Below, in pieces: positions 34,774 through 44,145 of a stretch of DNA of 47,589 nt; position 1 is the first letter of the stretch; each line of letters starts with the position of its first letter. Below the pieces are notes generated by a model. The model had not been told where the DNA came from, made no database searches, and saw only the letters and a list, made by a program, of their open reading frames with translations. Origin of the DNA: Desulfobulbaceae bacterium (GTDB taxonomy: Bacteria; Desulfobacterota; Desulfobulbia; Desulfobulbales; SURF-16); NCBI GenBank assembly GCA_020444175.1, contig JAHLLM010000042.1:1-47589 (forward strand). The letters are read 5' to 3'. Both the position numbers and the translations under genes were made by a program.

Positions 34774-36756
34774 ATGCTGAACAAAAGAGGAATCAACAAA
34801 GTATCTATTTTGGCAATTGTACTTTTCTGCAGCTGCCTGGTTGTTTTCGGCCTCAATTCAAAGAGTGATGCGAAAAAAAGGACATTTGCCAAGAAAGGAT
34901 GTCTGGACTGCCATACCGACTTTGCGGACAAATACCTTTCCATGAAGAATGTTCATAAGGTGGTGGCAGAGCAGAAATGTGAAGAATGTCATCTTCGTCA
35001 CGGCATCGTGGCCAAGTTGCTGCTTAAAGAGGACGGCAATGAACTCTGCTATACCTGCCATAAGGTGGAAGAGTTGAACCTGGATCAGGAGTACGTTCAT
35101 ACTGCCGTGAGCCGGGGAAAATGCGTTTCCTGCCATAACCCCCATGCCTCGGAAGGTTCTTTCCTCATGAATGCCGAGGGCAGCGGCGTCTGCTTTGAGT
35201 GTCATCAGGAAGAACAGTACAATAAAAAAGTCGTCCACCAGGTTCTCAAAGAAGAGGGCTGCAGTGCCTGTCATAATGCCCACGCCTCGTCTGAAAAAAA
35301 TCTGCTCAGCAAGAAGGCGGACGACCTGTGCATTTCCTGTCACGACAGCGGTGAAAGCGGCTTTAAGAAAGCACATGGCGGTTATCCCGTTGAGCAATCG
35401 TCCTGCACGACCTGCCATACTCCCCATTCTTCCGAGCAGGCCAAGTTGCTCAAGGCAAGCACCCACTCCCCGGTTGCCTCGGCGGAATGCGACTCCTGCC
35501 ATGTTGACCCATCTGAATCAAACCCCTTTGCAACGACGAGCAAGGGCGGAGAACTCTGCATGAACTGCCATGACAGTGATTCACTCATGGGCGGCGGCAA
35601 AATCGAGCACGAGCCCTTTGCCCAGGGAGACTGTCTCTCCTGCCACGACCCACACACGGCGGACTACAAAAAGCTGCTGCTTGCGGGAGGGAACAACCTC
35701 TGTTTCAGCTGCCATGAAGACTCCCAGTCCAAGGTCAGGGTTCCCCATCAACCCGTTGACAGCGAAAAGGGCTGCCAGTCATGCCATTCAGCCCATGCCG
35801 GAGCATTCAAGGGACTTATCAACAAGGAAATCGGCCCCCTCTGCTTTTCCTGTCACTCAAAGACGCAGGCGGTAGGGAAAAGAATGCCGAACAGGCATCT
35901 GCCCTATGAAGAATCGGATTGTACAAGCTGCCACAACCCGCATGGCTCCAATGTGGACAACATCCTGATGAACAGGGCGGATACGGTCTGTTACTCCTGT
36001 CATCTGGAGCTTGAAACTGAGTATCAGAAATCCGTTATCCATGATCCGGTTCGCAAGGGAAACTGTATCGCCTGCCATAGCGGCCATGCCGCAAGTAATG
36101 CCAGCCTGCTCAAAGAGACAGGCAAGAAGCTCTGCCAGGAATGCCACACAACGCTGATGAGCAAAGAGTTGAACGAAAACCTGCATTCTCCCTTTGATGA
36201 GGAAGAATGCACAACCTGCCATCGCCCCCATGCCGGCGAGATCAAGGGCATGATCGTCGACACACAGGATAAACTCTGTTTTTCCTGCCATGATGATCTC
36301 GACGAAAGCCTGAAAGCGGCGAAAAGCAAACATGCTGCCGTGCAGAACGGACAGTGTACAGAGTGCCATAATCCGCACAAATCAACGCTGGAGACGCTGC
36401 TGCTGGCGCCAAGCCCTGATCTCTGCCTCGCCTGTCACAAGGAAATCAAGGAAAAAATGGATACGGAACGAACGCATCCGCCGGCAGCGCGGGACTGCAT
36501 GCGTTGCCATAAACCCCATTTTGCCGAGGAGGCATCTCTCTTGAACCAACCGCTTCAAACCCTGTGTACGGAGTGCCATGAAGCAGACCGTGACACTTTT
36601 CAGGAAGCACATCTGGGGATAGATGCTGCAGTGATGAACTGCATGAGTTGTCATACTCCCCATGCCTCGAAAGATGCGAATTTTTTCAAACCCAAGGTGC
36701 ATGGGCCTTTTGCGGTGGGAACGTGCGATCCCTGTCACAACGTTGGTAAGAAGTAA
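34774..36756 (+). CDS. 26-haem c-type cytochrome
   Basis: 660 residues. N-terminal hydrophobic segment (ILAIVLFCSCLVVFGLNSKSDA) is a signal peptide or anchor. I count 26 CxxCH, from CLDCH to CDPCH, in a regular doubled-CxxCH arrangement: CxxCHxPHxS..., about 20-25 residues, LCxxCH, a His-containing linker (VHxxV, HxP), then repeat; about 13 such doublets. Nearly every haem has a nearby free His, so bis-His ligation is expected. Probably a periplasmic or outer-surface wire. I recall a 26-haem gene near omcS-omcT in Geobacter sulfurreducens; unverified. Its TAA overlaps an ATG, but the next gene likely begins 12 nt later. Confidence 0.94.
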   Translation: MLNKRGINKVSILAIVLFCSCLVVFGLNSKSDAKKRTFAKKGCLDCHTDFADKYLSMKNVHKVVAEQKCEECHLRHGIVAKLLLKEDGNELCYTCHKVEELNLDQEYVHTAVSRGKCVSCHNPHASEGSFLMNAEGSGVCFECHQEEQYNKKVVHQVLKEEGCSACHNAHASSEKNLLSKKADDLCISCHDSGESGFKKAHGGYPVEQSSCTTCHTPHSSEQAKLLKASTHSPVASAECDSCHVDPSESNPFATTSKGGELCMNCHDSDSLMGGGKIEHEPFAQGDCLSCHDPHTADYKKLLLAGGNNLCFSCHEDSQSKVRVPHQPVDSEKGCQSCHSAHAGAFKGLINKEIGPLCFSCHSKTQAVGKRMPNRHLPYEESDCTSCHNPHGSNVDNILMNRADTVCYSCHLELETEYQKSVIHDPVRKGNCIACHSGHAASNASLLKETGKKLCQECHTTLMSKELNENLHSPFDEEECTTCHRPHAGEIKGMIVDTQDKLCFSCHDDLDESLKAAKSKHAAVQNGQCTECHNPHKSTLETLLLAPSPDLCLACHKEIKEKMDTERTHPPAARDCMRCHKPHFAEEASLLNQPLQTLCTECHEADRDTFQEAHLGIDAAVMNCMSCHTPHASKDANFFKPKVHGPFAVGTCDPCHNVGKK

Positions 36757-36767
36757 TGGAGGGTATT

Positions 36768-38042
36768 ATGAAATTGCATATTACAATGTCTATTTTGCTG
36801 CTCGCTGCTCTTTCAATATTCCTTCCCGCGCGGCAGGGGTATGCGCAGCAGGAATTTAAATTAAAGGCCGGCGCCTCGGGGAAAATATGCCTGAGCTGCC
36901 ACGACGGCCTGCAGGAAAAAATGAAAAAGGCCTTTGTCCACAGCCCACTGGCTGACGGGGATTGTATAGGATGCCATAATCCTCATACATCCTCCTTTGA
37001 CAAGCTCATGTCCGCATCGACTGACGATATCTGCTATACCTGTCATGACAGCGTTATTCCGGAGAACGCCAGGAGTGTTCACAAGGTTGTGGCGGATGGC
37101 GCCTGCACCTCCTGCCATGATCCCCATGCTGCGGATAATGAAGCCAATCTGCTGAAAAAGGGGAGTGAGCTCTGCTACGAATGTCATCAGACCCTTGCTG
37201 CCAAAATACAGGAAAACAAATATGGGCATCCGCCGGTCCGGAAAAACTGTGTGGGCTGCCACGATGCACATGGCTCGGAAAAGAATGTCAGCCTCCTGAA
37301 CGATGGGTCTCCGGCACTCTGCCTGAAATGCCATGCCACAGATAAGTCGACCTTTAAAAAACTTCATCGGAATTATCCGGTCCAAAAGGCCGACTGTACC
37401 TCCTGCCATGATCCCCATGGCTCGAATACCGCAGCCATGCTGTATGATAATGTCCATGAACCTGTGGCCAAGCGAAACTGCGAGCGCTGTCACGTTGCCG
37501 CCTCTTCCTCAAAGCCCTTCAGCCTGAAAGCAAGCGGCAATGAAACCTGTCTGGCCTGTCATTATGAAATGATGACCGGCGTGCTGAATAAAACACATAT
37601 ACACTGGCCGGTAGTTGATAAAAAGGGCTGCATGAACTGTCATACTCCCCATGCTTCGGCGGAGAAAAAACTCATGAAAGAACCGATGATTACGGTCTGC
37701 GGTTCGTGTCATGCCGACACGGTGGCACGACAGGAAAGAGCAACAACAAAACATCCGCCTGTTGCCGAGGGAGAATGCAGCCAGTGCCATTCGCCGCACA
37801 GCTCCAACAATCAATTCATCATGAAAAAGGATTCCCTGATAGAGACCTGTGCGGAATGCCATGAATGGCAGACCCACACGACACATCCAATCGGCGAGGA
37901 ATACGTTGATCCAAGAAACAAGAACATCACCGTGCAGTGTGCGAGTTGCCACCGGACACATGGAACCGAGCACAAGCATTTTATTTACTATGCAACAACC
38001 AACGAATTATGCGTTCAATGCCATGTTCGTTTTCGGAGGTAA
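36768..38042 (+). CDS. 16-haem c-type cytochrome
   Basis: 424 residues from the ATG after GGAGGGTATT; the ATG at 36756 lies before this site. Signal peptide ends GYA. I count 16 CxxCH (CLSCH to CVQCH), again as doubled-CxxCH units with CHDPHG/CHNPH spacing like the upstream protein, so the two probably arose by duplication and repeat-number change. Coupled to the previous gene (TAATG) and 4 bp from the NHL gene that follows. Probably periplasmic, delivering electrons to the outer-membrane complex or filament. Confidence 0.94.
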   Translation: MKLHITMSILLLAALSIFLPARQGYAQQEFKLKAGASGKICLSCHDGLQEKMKKAFVHSPLADGDCIGCHNPHTSSFDKLMSASTDDICYTCHDSVIPENARSVHKVVADGACTSCHDPHAADNEANLLKKGSELCYECHQTLAAKIQENKYGHPPVRKNCVGCHDAHGSEKNVSLLNDGSPALCLKCHATDKSTFKKLHRNYPVQKADCTSCHDPHGSNTAAMLYDNVHEPVAKRNCERCHVAASSSKPFSLKASGNETCLACHYEMMTGVLNKTHIHWPVVDKKGCMNCHTPHASAEKKLMKEPMITVCGSCHADTVARQERATTKHPPVAEGECSQCHSPHSSNNQFIMKKDSLIETCAECHEWQTHTTHPIGEEYVDPRNKNITVQCASCHRTHGTEHKHFIYYATTNELCVQCHVRFRR

Positions 38043-38046
38043 GCCC

Positions 38047-38946
38047 ATGAGAAAAATAGCCGTGCTGTCTGTTCTATTGCTGCTCAATTGTCTGTTTGCC
38101 GGATTCTCACTGGCAGCCAGTCCGTTGAAAATTAAATTCCTCCAATCGGTCTACGAAGATAATGGGGGAACAGGCTTGAAATCACCGGAAGGAGTGGCCT
38201 GCACTGACGATTATTTTATTGCAGCCGATACCGGCAACAACAGACTCGTCAAGTACGCTTTCAAGGATAACACCGTGGGGGCGATGGAGTTTGAAATCCC
38301 GGTCACCGCACCCCTCATCGCCCAGATCAACTCGGACGGGGACATTTATGCCCTTGACGGCAGAGACCGGCGTATCCAGATATTTAATGCGGATGGCCAG
38401 GCAAAGGGCACGCTCTCAGCCAAGGGCGCGCCGGTTGCCGCCAAGATGGTGCCGAGAAGCTTCAAAATAGATGAAAACAACAATATTTATATCCTGGATA
38501 TTTCCGAAGAGGTGGTGCTTGTTCTAGATTCCAGCGGCAAATATCTCAAGCATATCCCCTTGCCGGAACAGGGAGGATTTTTCAGCGATCTGGCCGTGGA
38601 CAGGCAGGGGATCGTCTATGTCGTGGACAGTGTGCATCCCGGGGTCTATTCCTCGGCGCCCGAAGGGGACACGTTCTCATTGATTACCAAAAACCTGCAG
38701 GAGTTTGTCAATTTTCCCGCCACTATTACCTTAGATAATCAGGGCGTTATCTTTCTGATGGATAAGCACGGCGGCAGTCTTGCTCTTCTGGGCAGAAACG
38801 GCTCCTTTCTCGGGCATAAATTCGGTTACGGCTGGCGTGAAGGACAGTTCTATTATCCTGCCCAGATATGCGTCAACCAGGCAAAAAACATTTTTATAGC
38901 CGACCGCAACAACAGTCGGGTGCAGATATTTGCAACGGAGGAGTAG
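38047..38946 (+). CDS. Exported NHL-repeat protein
   Basis: 299 residues after GGAGGTAAGCCC; the longer frame from 37849 lies inside the cytochrome gene. Signal peptide ends SLAA. Blades such as DGDIYALDGRDRRIQIFNADG, FKIDENNNIYILD, LAVDRQGIVYVVD and ICVNQAKNIFIADRNNSRVQIF give a six-bladed NHL propeller. It is the second NHL protein of the locus, translated with the 16- and 26-haem cytochromes; a structural partner of these is likely. Confidence 0.87.
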   Translation: MRKIAVLSVLLLLNCLFAGFSLAASPLKIKFLQSVYEDNGGTGLKSPEGVACTDDYFIAADTGNNRLVKYAFKDNTVGAMEFEIPVTAPLIAQINSDGDIYALDGRDRRIQIFNADGQAKGTLSAKGAPVAAKMVPRSFKIDENNNIYILDISEEVVLVLDSSGKYLKHIPLPEQGGFFSDLAVDRQGIVYVVDSVHPGVYSSAPEGDTFSLITKNLQEFVNFPATITLDNQGVIFLMDKHGGSLALLGRNGSFLGHKFGYGWREGQFYYPAQICVNQAKNIFIADRNNSRVQIFATEE

Positions 38947-39010
38947 CCCCTGCACGGGTCTGGATGCCGGCGTTTCCCTAACTGGTATCAAAATTTTCAG
39001 GGAACCTATT

Positions 39011-40552
39011 GTGACGAAAATCAGCAGGAAGCTCAAAAGAAAAAAAAAGGCTGCCGTGCCGGACCCGCTCCTGCAGGAGGCAATCGCCTTCTACAAGGCA
39101 AGGAACTGGCAGGCAGCCGACAGGACCTGCCGCGAGCTTCTTCGCAAAAATCCCTCCCACCACAAGGGCCTGAATCTGCTCAGCATCGTGCTGACAAACA
39201 AACCTGACCTTGTTGAGGCTGAAAAACACATTCGTCGGGCCATAGAGATAAAACCGAACCAAGCCGCCTATCACAGTAATTTAGGGCTCATTCTCAAGGA
39301 GCAGGAAAAGTGGGAGGAATCGTTCCAGGCCTTTGCAGCCGCCTCGCGAATCAACCCCCGGGATGATGAAACACTCTATAATCTCGGAACCGTCCATCAG
39401 GCCCTGCACAATACGGAACAGGCCCTGGAATGTTACCGCCGGGCCATTTCCGTGAATCCGAGCCACGTCCAGGCCTGCTGCGCCCTGAGCAGCCTTCTCA
39501 GCCGGAGCCCGGAACACAGGCAGGAACTGGAGGCTGTCCTGCAGCACATGGAGGAACTCCTCACTCAACCGGCACTCCAGGCCAGGGAACAACTCTGTTT
39601 TGAGCTTGCCAGGGTGCATGACAAACTTGGCAATACGAACAGGGTGTTTGAATTTCTTGATCCGGCCAACAAAATAGTCAGGGAACGCTTCCTCTACGAC
39701 GTTACCGGAGAAAGAGAGCTGTTCGCCTCGATAGAACAGGCCTTTACCCCGGATCTGCTGCAGGAAAAAGAAGGCAACGGCCTGGATGATTTTTCCCCTA
39801 TTTTCATTATCGGCATGCCGCGCAGCGGCACGACTCTGGTTGAACAGATTCTGGCCTCCCACTCCCGGGTTGCTGCCGGAGGAGAACTCTATTTTCTGAA
39901 TGCCGCCATCAGCAAAGCACCCGAACTGGCTGTTCCCTTCCGTCCGGACACCATCAAACTGCCGAATTATTCGCAGATCAGGCTGGTGCCTGGGGCAACA
40001 ATTACAGAAATCGCCGGGATGTACAGGGATTCCATTCTCTCCCTCCAGAAAAACGGCAGACAGGTCACAGACAAAATGCCCCATAATTTCATACATGCAG
40101 GGATGATACGCCTTCTCTTTCCGCACAGCAGGGTCATACACTGCCGGCGCGACCCCATGGATAACGGACTGAGCCTCTACATGCAGAATTTCAAGTCGCT
40201 GCATCCCTACATTTATTCACTCAAGGAAATCGGGGAGTATTATTCCGCCTACCACAGCCTGATGAGCCATTGGCAGCAACTGCTGCCCGGTTTCATACAC
40301 TCTGTCAGCTACGAGTCTCTGATACATAATCCTGAACAGGAGACGAAAAAACTTCTCAAATACTGCGGCCTGGAATGGGAAGAATCCTGTCTGGCCTTTT
40401 ATAAGTTGAAACGCTACATCAAGACAGCAAGCGAAGGGCAGGCGGATCAGCCCCTGTACACGTCATCCATAGGTCGCTGGAAAAAATATGAAGAGCATCT
40501 GCACCAGCTCCGCAACGTTTTGCAGGAAAATGGTGTTATCGCCCCGCAATAG
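39011..40552 (+). CDS. TPR-sulfotransferase
   Basis: 513 residues from a GTG after AGGGAACCTATT; an ATG at 38930 overlaps the NHL gene end and is possible but less likely. N-terminus is basic (KISRKLKRKKK). TPR motifs occupy about residues 20-190 (AAYHSNLGLILKEQEKWEESFQAF, TLYNLGTVHQALHNTEQAL). The sulfotransferase domain has the 5'-phosphosulfate loop GMPRSGTTLVEQIL (about 269) and the 3'-phosphate motif VIHCRRDPMDNGLSLY, so PAPS binding is expected. Relatives sulfate proteins or glycans. No PAPS synthesis gene is near. No signal peptide; the modification would happen in the cytoplasm or at the membrane. Confidence 0.9.
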   Translation: MTKISRKLKRKKKAAVPDPLLQEAIAFYKARNWQAADRTCRELLRKNPSHHKGLNLLSIVLTNKPDLVEAEKHIRRAIEIKPNQAAYHSNLGLILKEQEKWEESFQAFAAASRINPRDDETLYNLGTVHQALHNTEQALECYRRAISVNPSHVQACCALSSLLSRSPEHRQELEAVLQHMEELLTQPALQAREQLCFELARVHDKLGNTNRVFEFLDPANKIVRERFLYDVTGERELFASIEQAFTPDLLQEKEGNGLDDFSPIFIIGMPRSGTTLVEQILASHSRVAAGGELYFLNAAISKAPELAVPFRPDTIKLPNYSQIRLVPGATITEIAGMYRDSILSLQKNGRQVTDKMPHNFIHAGMIRLLFPHSRVIHCRRDPMDNGLSLYMQNFKSLHPYIYSLKEIGEYYSAYHSLMSHWQQLLPGFIHSVSYESLIHNPEQETKKLLKYCGLEWEESCLAFYKLKRYIKTASEGQADQPLYTSSIGRWKKYEEHLHQLRNVLQENGVIAPQ

Positions 40553-40565
40553 ATACAAAAGAATA

Positions 40566-40754
40566 TATGATTACCACTCATCTTCAGCTTTTTTATACGT
40601 CATTCCCGCGAAGGCGGGAATCCAGGCGAACAAGCCAATTACTCTGGATTCCCGCTTTCGCGGGAATGACTTTAGGGTGGACAGTATTTTTCGAATTATT
40701 AATGCATTCCAGTACCTGCTTCAAGACTGGCTGACTTTCAGTGGTAATAGCAAA
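40566..40754. mobile_element. Family-C inverted-repeat element with dRS3-like core
   Basis: Left end TGATTACCACTCATCTTCAGC and degraded right end GGCTGACTTTCAGTGGTAAT match the termini of the element at 45604. Core is a long palindrome of GTCATTCCCGCGAAGGCGGG and its complement. Flanked by 11-bp direct repeats CAAAAGAATAT (40556-40566, 40751-40761). It lies immediately upstream of the SBBP gene start. Confidence 0.8.
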
Positions 40755-40759
40755 AGAAT

Positions 40760-42154
40760 ATGAAAATCATGCGTTATTTCACCATGCCCCCACATGACAG
40801 ACAGAACCCGTATCATCCAGGCAATGGAACGGCATCCTTTTGCCTCCCTCTTGCCGGCCTCCTTGTTTCCTTTCTCTGCATTGCCCCGGCCCACACCGCC
40901 CAGGCGGAAGAGCCGCCTCATGCCGCCGCAATGAAGGTTACCGGTTATGCCATTGCCGTTAATGACAGCGGCAATGCCTTTATCGCCGGAACCAGCACCT
41001 CGTCCTGGGGCACCCCTGTTCATCCCTACACAAAAGGAACAGCCGACTGTTTTGTGGCCAAACTCTCAGAAAAAGGCGCCCTGCAATGGCATACCTTCCT
41101 GGGAGGAGAGCACGATGACGGATGCCGCGCCATAGCCCTCGACACCCAGGGCAACATTTACGTGACAGGTGAAAGCGCCTCATCATGGGCTGACCCGGTC
41201 AGGCTTTTCAGCGGAGGAGGATATGACGGCTTTGTCGCCAAGCTTGACGGCAGCGGAAACCTTAAGTGGAATACCTTTCTGGGCGGCGGGCTGTATGACG
41301 GAGGCTATGGTCTTTGCCTTGACAACAGCGGCGATGTGATTGTCACCGGCAACAGCGCCGATACCTGGGGAAAGCCGCGCACTCCTCACACCGAAAGAAA
41401 TCATGATGCCTTTGTTGCACGGCTGGATAAAAACGGCTCCCTGCTGTGGAATACTTTTTTAGGCGGCGAAGACTATGACGGAGGATACGCCGTTACTGTT
41501 GACGGCCGGGGCAATCTGTACGTGGCCGGTGAAAGCAGTGCAGACTGGGGCAAGCCGGTAAACAATTTTTCACCGGGCTATTATGGGAATTACGACGCCT
41601 TTGCCGCGAAATTAGACCGCCGGGGAACCCTTGTCTGGCATACCTTCATGGGAGGTATCGGTTCAGACTTTGGCCAGGGCATAGCCGTTGACCGGGAAGG
41701 CACTCTTTACGTCACCGGCAACAGCAATATCTCCTGGGGACAGCCGCTGACCCCCCACAATGGGAACCATGATGCCTTTGCCGCCGCCCTTGATGACAAC
41801 GGCGTCCTGCAGTGGCATACCTTCATGGGAAGCAACGGTGATGATTATGGTCGAGCCATTGCCACCCACTGGTCCGGCGACATCTTTCTCACCGGACAAT
41901 ATGCTTCTTCCCGGCCTGCACCGGAGAATGGTTCCGGCGAAGCGGAGAAGGCCTTTATCATCAAGCTCAGCAGAAACGGCACCATGCAATGGAACAACTT
42001 TGCCGGGGAAGCGGGTACTGATTTCGGACGAGGCATCACAGCAAGCAGAATCGGCAATATATATCTTACAGGTTCAAGAGAAGGGCATGTCTTTGTCGCC
42101 CAGTTCAATAACGCAGGGGCTCTCCGCTGGCAAACAAATATAGGCAAAAAATAG
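40760..42154 (+). CDS. Exported SBBP-repeat (beta-propeller) protein
   Basis: 464 residues. A long N-region precedes the signal core (CLPLAGLLVSFLCIAPAHTAQA), so the true start may be a later ATG such as the one at 40769. The mature part is about seven repeats of 50-60 residues with the signature GNxYVTGxSxxxWGxP...DAFVAKLDxxGxLxWxTFLGGxxxDxG, the PF06739 SBBP pattern. Surface-exposed or secreted structural protein; repeats of this type occur in exported glycoproteins. The ATG coincides with the right direct repeat of a family-C element, and no clear Shine-Dalgarno is left. Confidence 0.85.
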   Translation: MKIMRYFTMPPHDRQNPYHPGNGTASFCLPLAGLLVSFLCIAPAHTAQAEEPPHAAAMKVTGYAIAVNDSGNAFIAGTSTSSWGTPVHPYTKGTADCFVAKLSEKGALQWHTFLGGEHDDGCRAIALDTQGNIYVTGESASSWADPVRLFSGGGYDGFVAKLDGSGNLKWNTFLGGGLYDGGYGLCLDNSGDVIVTGNSADTWGKPRTPHTERNHDAFVARLDKNGSLLWNTFLGGEDYDGGYAVTVDGRGNLYVAGESSADWGKPVNNFSPGYYGNYDAFAAKLDRRGTLVWHTFMGGIGSDFGQGIAVDREGTLYVTGNSNISWGQPLTPHNGNHDAFAAALDDNGVLQWHTFMGSNGDDYGRAIATHWSGDIFLTGQYASSRPAPENGSGEAEKAFIIKLSRNGTMQWNNFAGEAGTDFGRGITASRIGNIYLTGSREGHVFVAQFNNAGALRWQTNIGKK

Positions 42155-42205
42155 CATGGGCTGAAATTTTCGAAAGCAGGCCGAATTTTCAAAAAGACAA
42201 CTATT

Positions 42206-44143
42206 ATGGCATCTCGTAATCCAAAATCAAAAAACAGCATGGAAAACATGACCTTGCATGTTTTCAACAATGCTCCGGTGCCGATACTGCTCATCATCAT
42301 TGTCGCTGTTTCGTTTGCCGTCTATTGCAACTCCCTGTTCAACGAATTTGTCTATGACGATTACCAGCAGATTGTCGCCAATTACGCCCTGCGCGACCTC
42401 GGCAATCTGCCGCGGGTTTTCTCTGAAGACGTCTGGAGTTTCATGGGAGGAGGTCAGTCCAACTATTACCGCCCCATGATGCATACCATGTATATGATCA
42501 ACTATGCCCTTTTCGGACTCAAGCCGTGGGGATTTCATCTGGTCAACATACTTGTTCATGCAGGTGTCGGAGTCATGGTCTTTTTCACCTGCCGCCGCCT
42601 CTTTGCCATGGCATCCGTGGTCTCGGGCAACATGACCTCCTTTTTTGCCGCCCTGCTCTTTGCCACCCACCCGATCCACACCGAAGCCGTCACCTGGGTC
42701 GCCTGCCTGCCCGAGCTGTCCTTCACTCTGTTTTACCTTTGGTCCTTTTACGTTTATATGGGAGCAGTAGATGGTGAACGGATTGCCCCGGGAAGGCGAG
42801 GCCGCTTTTTCCTGTCCGTACTTCTCTTTTTCCTGGCAAGTCTCTACAAGGAGACGGCTCTCACCCTGCCGCTGCTGCTGGTTGTCTATGACTACTGCCA
42901 GGCGCCCCATTCCTTCAGGCCGCTTCGTTATATAAAAAGATATCTGCCCTTTCTGGCAACAGCAGTAATCTACCTTGTCCTGCGGATGATGGTAATGAGC
43001 AGCTTTGCTCCGGTGAAGCGGCACAGCTCCCTGAACGCCTATGAGTATTTCATCAATATTTTCCCACTCTTTTCCCGTTATATTGAAAAACTCATTCTGC
43101 CGCTCAACCTCAAGGTCTATTATGTTTTCCACCCGATTTCCTCGCTCCTGACATTTGTCGGCGCCGTGAGTCTTGTTGCCACGCTCATTTATATCGCTGC
43201 CGCCTGGCTGACAGCCCGGAAAAACAAACTGATATTTTTCAATCTCATGTTCATTGTCATTCCCCTGTTGCCCGTACTCTACATTCCCGCCCTGGGAGAA
43301 AATACCTTTACAGAGCGCTACCTCTACCTGCCCTCGGTGGGTTTTGTTTTTCTCATAGCGCAGCTTGTCAACCGGCTCTGCAAACAGAAACCGCAATCAA
43401 CGCCGCTGCTCTTAGCCGCCGTTCTGACGGTTGCCTTCCTCTACTCGGGATTAACCGTCACGAGAAACATGGCCTGGAAAAACGAACTGACACTCTGGCT
43501 CGACGCGGTGGAAAAATCACCGGACGGTGTTCTGCCGCACAATCAACTGGCCAATGCCTATCTCGAACGAGGTGATACAGCCAGAGCCCTGGAACAGTAC
43601 CGGCTGGCACTGCAAATCAACCCTGATTTTGCCGATACCTATACGAACATCGGCCTCATCTACTCACAATTGGGCCTGATCCAGCAGGCCGTGGAATACT
43701 ACGAAAAGGCGCTCAATCTCAAACCGGCCTCTCCTGAAGGGCATAACAATATCGGTGTGGCCTACCTGCGCCTGGGTATGTTTGACAAAGCGGAAAGCTC
43801 TTTTCTTGAGTCGCTCAAGCTTAATCGCCAACAGCCCGGCGTCTACAACAACCTTGGAGACGCCTACGAAAAAATGGGGCTTGTCGACAAGGCCATCGGG
43901 CAGTATCAACGCGCCCTGCAGATTCAGGAAGACAACGCCGAAGCCCTCAACCATCTGGGTATAGCCCTGGCCAAGAAAGGAGAGATCGATGCGGCAATCG
44001 GCAACTTCGAGAAAGCCCTGCAGATTGATCCGGATAATGCCGGTTTTCACAACAACATTGCCAATGCCTACAGCATGAAGGGATTGACCGGACTTGCCGG
44101 ACAGCATCGGGCCAGGGCTCAAGCCCTGCAGCAGGGAAAATAA
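42206..44143 (+). CDS. TMTC/PMT-like membrane glycosyltransferase with TPR tail
   Basis: 645 residues. About eleven membrane helices (residues 23-430), with the GT-C-type first-loop acidic motif FVYDDYQQI (Asp51-Asp52) and HPIHTEAVTWVACLPEL typical of the TMTC family, then about six TPR motifs (440-640: NQLANAYLERGDTARALEQYRLAL, ADTYTNIGLIYSQLGL). Family members transfer mannose or another sugar from a polyprenyl-phosphate donor to Ser/Thr of exported proteins. The next two genes can make and flip such a donor. Spacing of 2 bp to the GtrB-like gene indicates one transcript. Confidence 0.87.
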   Translation: MASRNPKSKNSMENMTLHVFNNAPVPILLIIIVAVSFAVYCNSLFNEFVYDDYQQIVANYALRDLGNLPRVFSEDVWSFMGGGQSNYYRPMMHTMYMINYALFGLKPWGFHLVNILVHAGVGVMVFFTCRRLFAMASVVSGNMTSFFAALLFATHPIHTEAVTWVACLPELSFTLFYLWSFYVYMGAVDGERIAPGRRGRFFLSVLLFFLASLYKETALTLPLLLVVYDYCQAPHSFRPLRYIKRYLPFLATAVIYLVLRMMVMSSFAPVKRHSSLNAYEYFINIFPLFSRYIEKLILPLNLKVYYVFHPISSLLTFVGAVSLVATLIYIAAAWLTARKNKLIFFNLMFIVIPLLPVLYIPALGENTFTERYLYLPSVGFVFLIAQLVNRLCKQKPQSTPLLLAAVLTVAFLYSGLTVTRNMAWKNELTLWLDAVEKSPDGVLPHNQLANAYLERGDTARALEQYRLALQINPDFADTYTNIGLIYSQLGLIQQAVEYYEKALNLKPASPEGHNNIGVAYLRLGMFDKAESSFLESLKLNRQQPGVYNNLGDAYEKMGLVDKAIGQYQRALQIQEDNAEALNHLGIALAKKGEIDAAIGNFEKALQIDPDNAGFHNNIANAYSMKGLTGLAGQHRARAQALQQGK

Positions 44144-44145
44144 AA

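Noticed and set aside
40488-40763. 91-codon frame across the repeat after the sulfotransferase
   Set aside because: It translates the palindromic repeat (peptides like VIPAKAGIQ and LDSRFRGND), overlaps the sulfotransferase end, and has no ribosome binding site.
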